The position numbers were made by a program, and so were the translations under genes. Below are positions 32,208 through 33,432 of a DNA stretch of 33,432 bases, piece by piece (positions within the stretch are counted from its first letter, which is position 1; each line of letters opens with the position of its first letter). The notes under the pieces are model-generated. The model saw nothing but the letters and a program-made list of their open reading frames with translations, had not been told where the DNA came from and did not search any database. Source of the DNA: Burkholderiaceae bacterium (GTDB lineage Bacteria; Pseudomonadota; Gammaproteobacteria; Burkholderiales; Burkholderiaceae_C); assembly GCA_022702125.1 (NCBI GenBank), contig JAKOND010000261.1, positions 1 through 33,432 on the forward strand, written 5' to 3'.

Positions 32208-33196
32208 TCAGTCGATCTTCGCGCCGGAGTCGTGCACCAGCCTGCCCCAGATGCGGGTGTCGCGGGCCAGCAGGGCTTCGGCCTCCGCCGGGCTGCCGAA
32301 GGCCGCTTCCGCGCCGGAGGCGCGCAGCGCGTCCTTCATCTCCGCCGAGGAGGCGATGGTGCGGAGCGCGCCCGTGAGACGGCTGGCGACCGCGGCCGGC
32401 GTCTTCGCCGGCGCGTACAGGCCCATCCAGTACACCGCTTCGTAGCCCTTGACCGCATCGCCGATCGGAGGAACGCCGGGCAGCACCGGAACCGCCGTGC
32501 GGGTCGTGACGCCCAGGGCCTTCACGCGTCCGGCCTTGAGCATCGGCAGGGCTTCCAGGTTCGATGCCCAGAAGAGCTGGATCTGGTCGCCGACGAGGTC
32601 GGTCAGCGCCGCCTGGCTGCCCTTGTAGGGAACGTGCTGCAGGCTCACCCCCGCCAGGGAGGCGAACAGGGCGCCGGCGAGATGGTTCACCGCCCCGTTG
32701 CCGGACGAGCCGTAGGCCAGGCTGTCCGGCTTGGCTCGGGCCAGGGCGATCAGCTGCGCGACATCGTTCGCCGGCAGGCGGGGGGTGGCCAGCAGCGTGT
32801 AGCCGGTCGTGGCGAAGGTGCCCAGCGGCATCAGGTCGCGCTCCGCGTCGTAGCCCAGCCTCGCGTAGAGGGTCCGGTTGATCGCGAGGCTCGACGTGCC
32901 CATCAGCAGCGTGTAGCCGTCGGCCGGCGCCTGCACGACGGCGACGGTGCCGAGGTTCGTCCCGGCACCGGGCCGGTTCTCCACGACCACCGGCTGCCCC
33001 AGTTCGGCTTCGAGCGCGTGGGCCAGCCGGCGCGTGACCACGTCGGTGAAGCCGCCGGGGGGAAGGGCGCGACGATTTTCAGGGGCTTCGACGGCCAGTT
33101 CTGCCCGAACGCCCGGGGCAGGCAAGCTGCGGCCAGTCCCAGCGCCAGCAGGCTTCGGCGTGGGACGGATGAAACGGAACGGACGGAACAGGACAT
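32208..33196 (-). pseudogene. Bug-family tripartite tricarboxylate receptor, frameshifted
   Basis: The product would be a periplasmic solute-binding protein of about 329 residues. The first frame (ATG at 33196, GGGGAG 7 bases upstream) encodes an RR-containing signal peptide (PRRSLLALGLAAACLPRAFG) and the mature start WPSKPLKIVAPFPP. The family motif FPPGG is then lost, and similarity continues in another frame with GGFTDVVTRRLAHAL, LGQPVVVENRPGAGTN and ADGYTLLMG to a normal end at 32208. Adding one C to the six-C run at 33057-33062 restores the complete gene. The rest shows no damage. It could be a recent inactivation, a slippage-controlled switch or a sequencing error. Bug receptors bind carboxylates and many lack a linked transporter, as here. 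Confidence 0.85.
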
Positions 33197-33303
33197 GCAT
33201 GAACTCCCCGGGATTCGAACCGATCGCGTCTGGCGGATGCCAGGGCGCGTAAATTCTAAGGAACGCCGGAGCCTGTTCTGCGCCCCCGCCGCCCCGCGGC
33301 ACC

Positions 33304-33432
33304 CTAGACCGGGAAGGTGCCCGGCAGCAGGATGTCGCGCCCGACGGTCTCGATGTCGCGGTGGCCGCAGAAGGCCATGGAGAGGTCGAGTTCCTTGTGG
33401 ATGATCTGCAGCGCGCGGGTCACGCCGGCCTC
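33304..33432 (-). CDS. FMN-dependent alpha-hydroxy-acid dehydrogenase, C-terminal end (partial)
   Basis: Forty-two codons before a TAG stop at 33304-33306 are in the window. They read EAGVTRALQIIHKELDLSM, then AFCGHRDIETVGRDILLPG. This matches the C-terminal helix of L-lactate dehydrogenase (LldD) and related FMN enzymes such as glycolate oxidase and mandelate dehydrogenase. They oxidise 2-hydroxy acids to 2-oxo acids. The substrate cannot be told from the tail. It lies upstream of the Bug-receptor gene on the same strand (107 bases apart), a setting that fits carboxylate use. The main body is outside the window. Confidence 0.8.
   Translation of the reverse strand, partial: EAGVTRALQIIHKELDLSMAFCGHRDIETVGRDILLPGTFPV

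Noticed and set aside
33205-33230. tRNA-like T-loop (GGTTCGAATCCC on the minus strand) before the Bug-receptor gene
   Set aside because: The flanking bases do not form a five-pair T stem, and no acceptor or anticodon stem can be found. It overlaps the likely leader and ribosome-binding site of the receptor gene.
33245-33260. TAGAAT -10-like box (minus strand) before the receptor gene
   Set aside because: No -35 lies at an acceptable distance. With a single hexamer match I do not call a promoter.

Overview
The window is GC-rich chromosomal DNA (estimated by eye at about 70 percent G+C) from a betaproteobacterium of the order Burkholderiales, most probably a member of the Comamonadaceae. The basis is the gene order rne / rluC / HAD phosphatase / sppA / methyltransferase / maf(yceF) / yceD / rpmF / plsX / fabHDG / acpP / fabF, the RNase E architecture, a Bug-type solute receptor, and a DinB variant with an insertion near its N-terminus. 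There is no rRNA, no complete tRNA, no CRISPR array and no insertion sequence. Codon use looks uniform throughout.

Region 1 (1-6781, minus strand) is a lipid-synthesis and ribosome cluster: yceD (DUF177), rpmF, plsX, fabH, fabD, fabG, acpP and fabF, with the possible first codons of another gene at the left edge. It has a good promoter before rpmF, a stem-loop in the rpmF leader, a terminator-like hairpin between rpmF and plsX, and a strong stem-loop between fabG and acpP. Region 2 (6807-9444, plus strand) is a translationally coupled trio that starts divergently from yceD: yceF-type maf, an RsmI-like tetrapyrrole-methylase-fold methyltransferase, and a YbjJ-like MFS transporter. Region 3 (9467-12561, minus) holds sppA, a Gph-like HAD phosphatase and rluC. 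Divergent from rluC, after a 644-base leader with several hairpins, lies rne (13206-16796, plus), followed by tandem hairpins.

Region 4 (16950-19719, plus) holds yaaA, a prolyl-4-hydroxylase-like 2OG-Fe(II) oxygenase and a long-form queF. Region 5 (19855-23913, plus) is the most distinctive part: bphO (heme oxygenase), bphP (bacteriophytochrome histidine kinase), a single-domain response regulator, and a 246-residue protein with a histidine-kinase-like dimerisation helix but no recognisable ATP-binding boxes. Together they look like a red/far-red light-sensing phosphorelay that makes its own chromophore. Its output protein is not in the window.

Region 6 (23952-28221, minus) holds topoisomerase IB, an Aer-like PAS chemoreceptor with a possible sigma-28 promoter, and dinB. 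Region 7 (28375-33432) holds a secreted alpha/beta hydrolase on the plus strand. On the minus strand it holds an EamA transporter, a small exported protein with a duplicated motif, an alpha/beta hydrolase, a Bug-family receptor gene broken by a one-base shortfall in a C run, and the C-terminus of an FMN-dependent alpha-hydroxy-acid dehydrogenase cut by the window edge.
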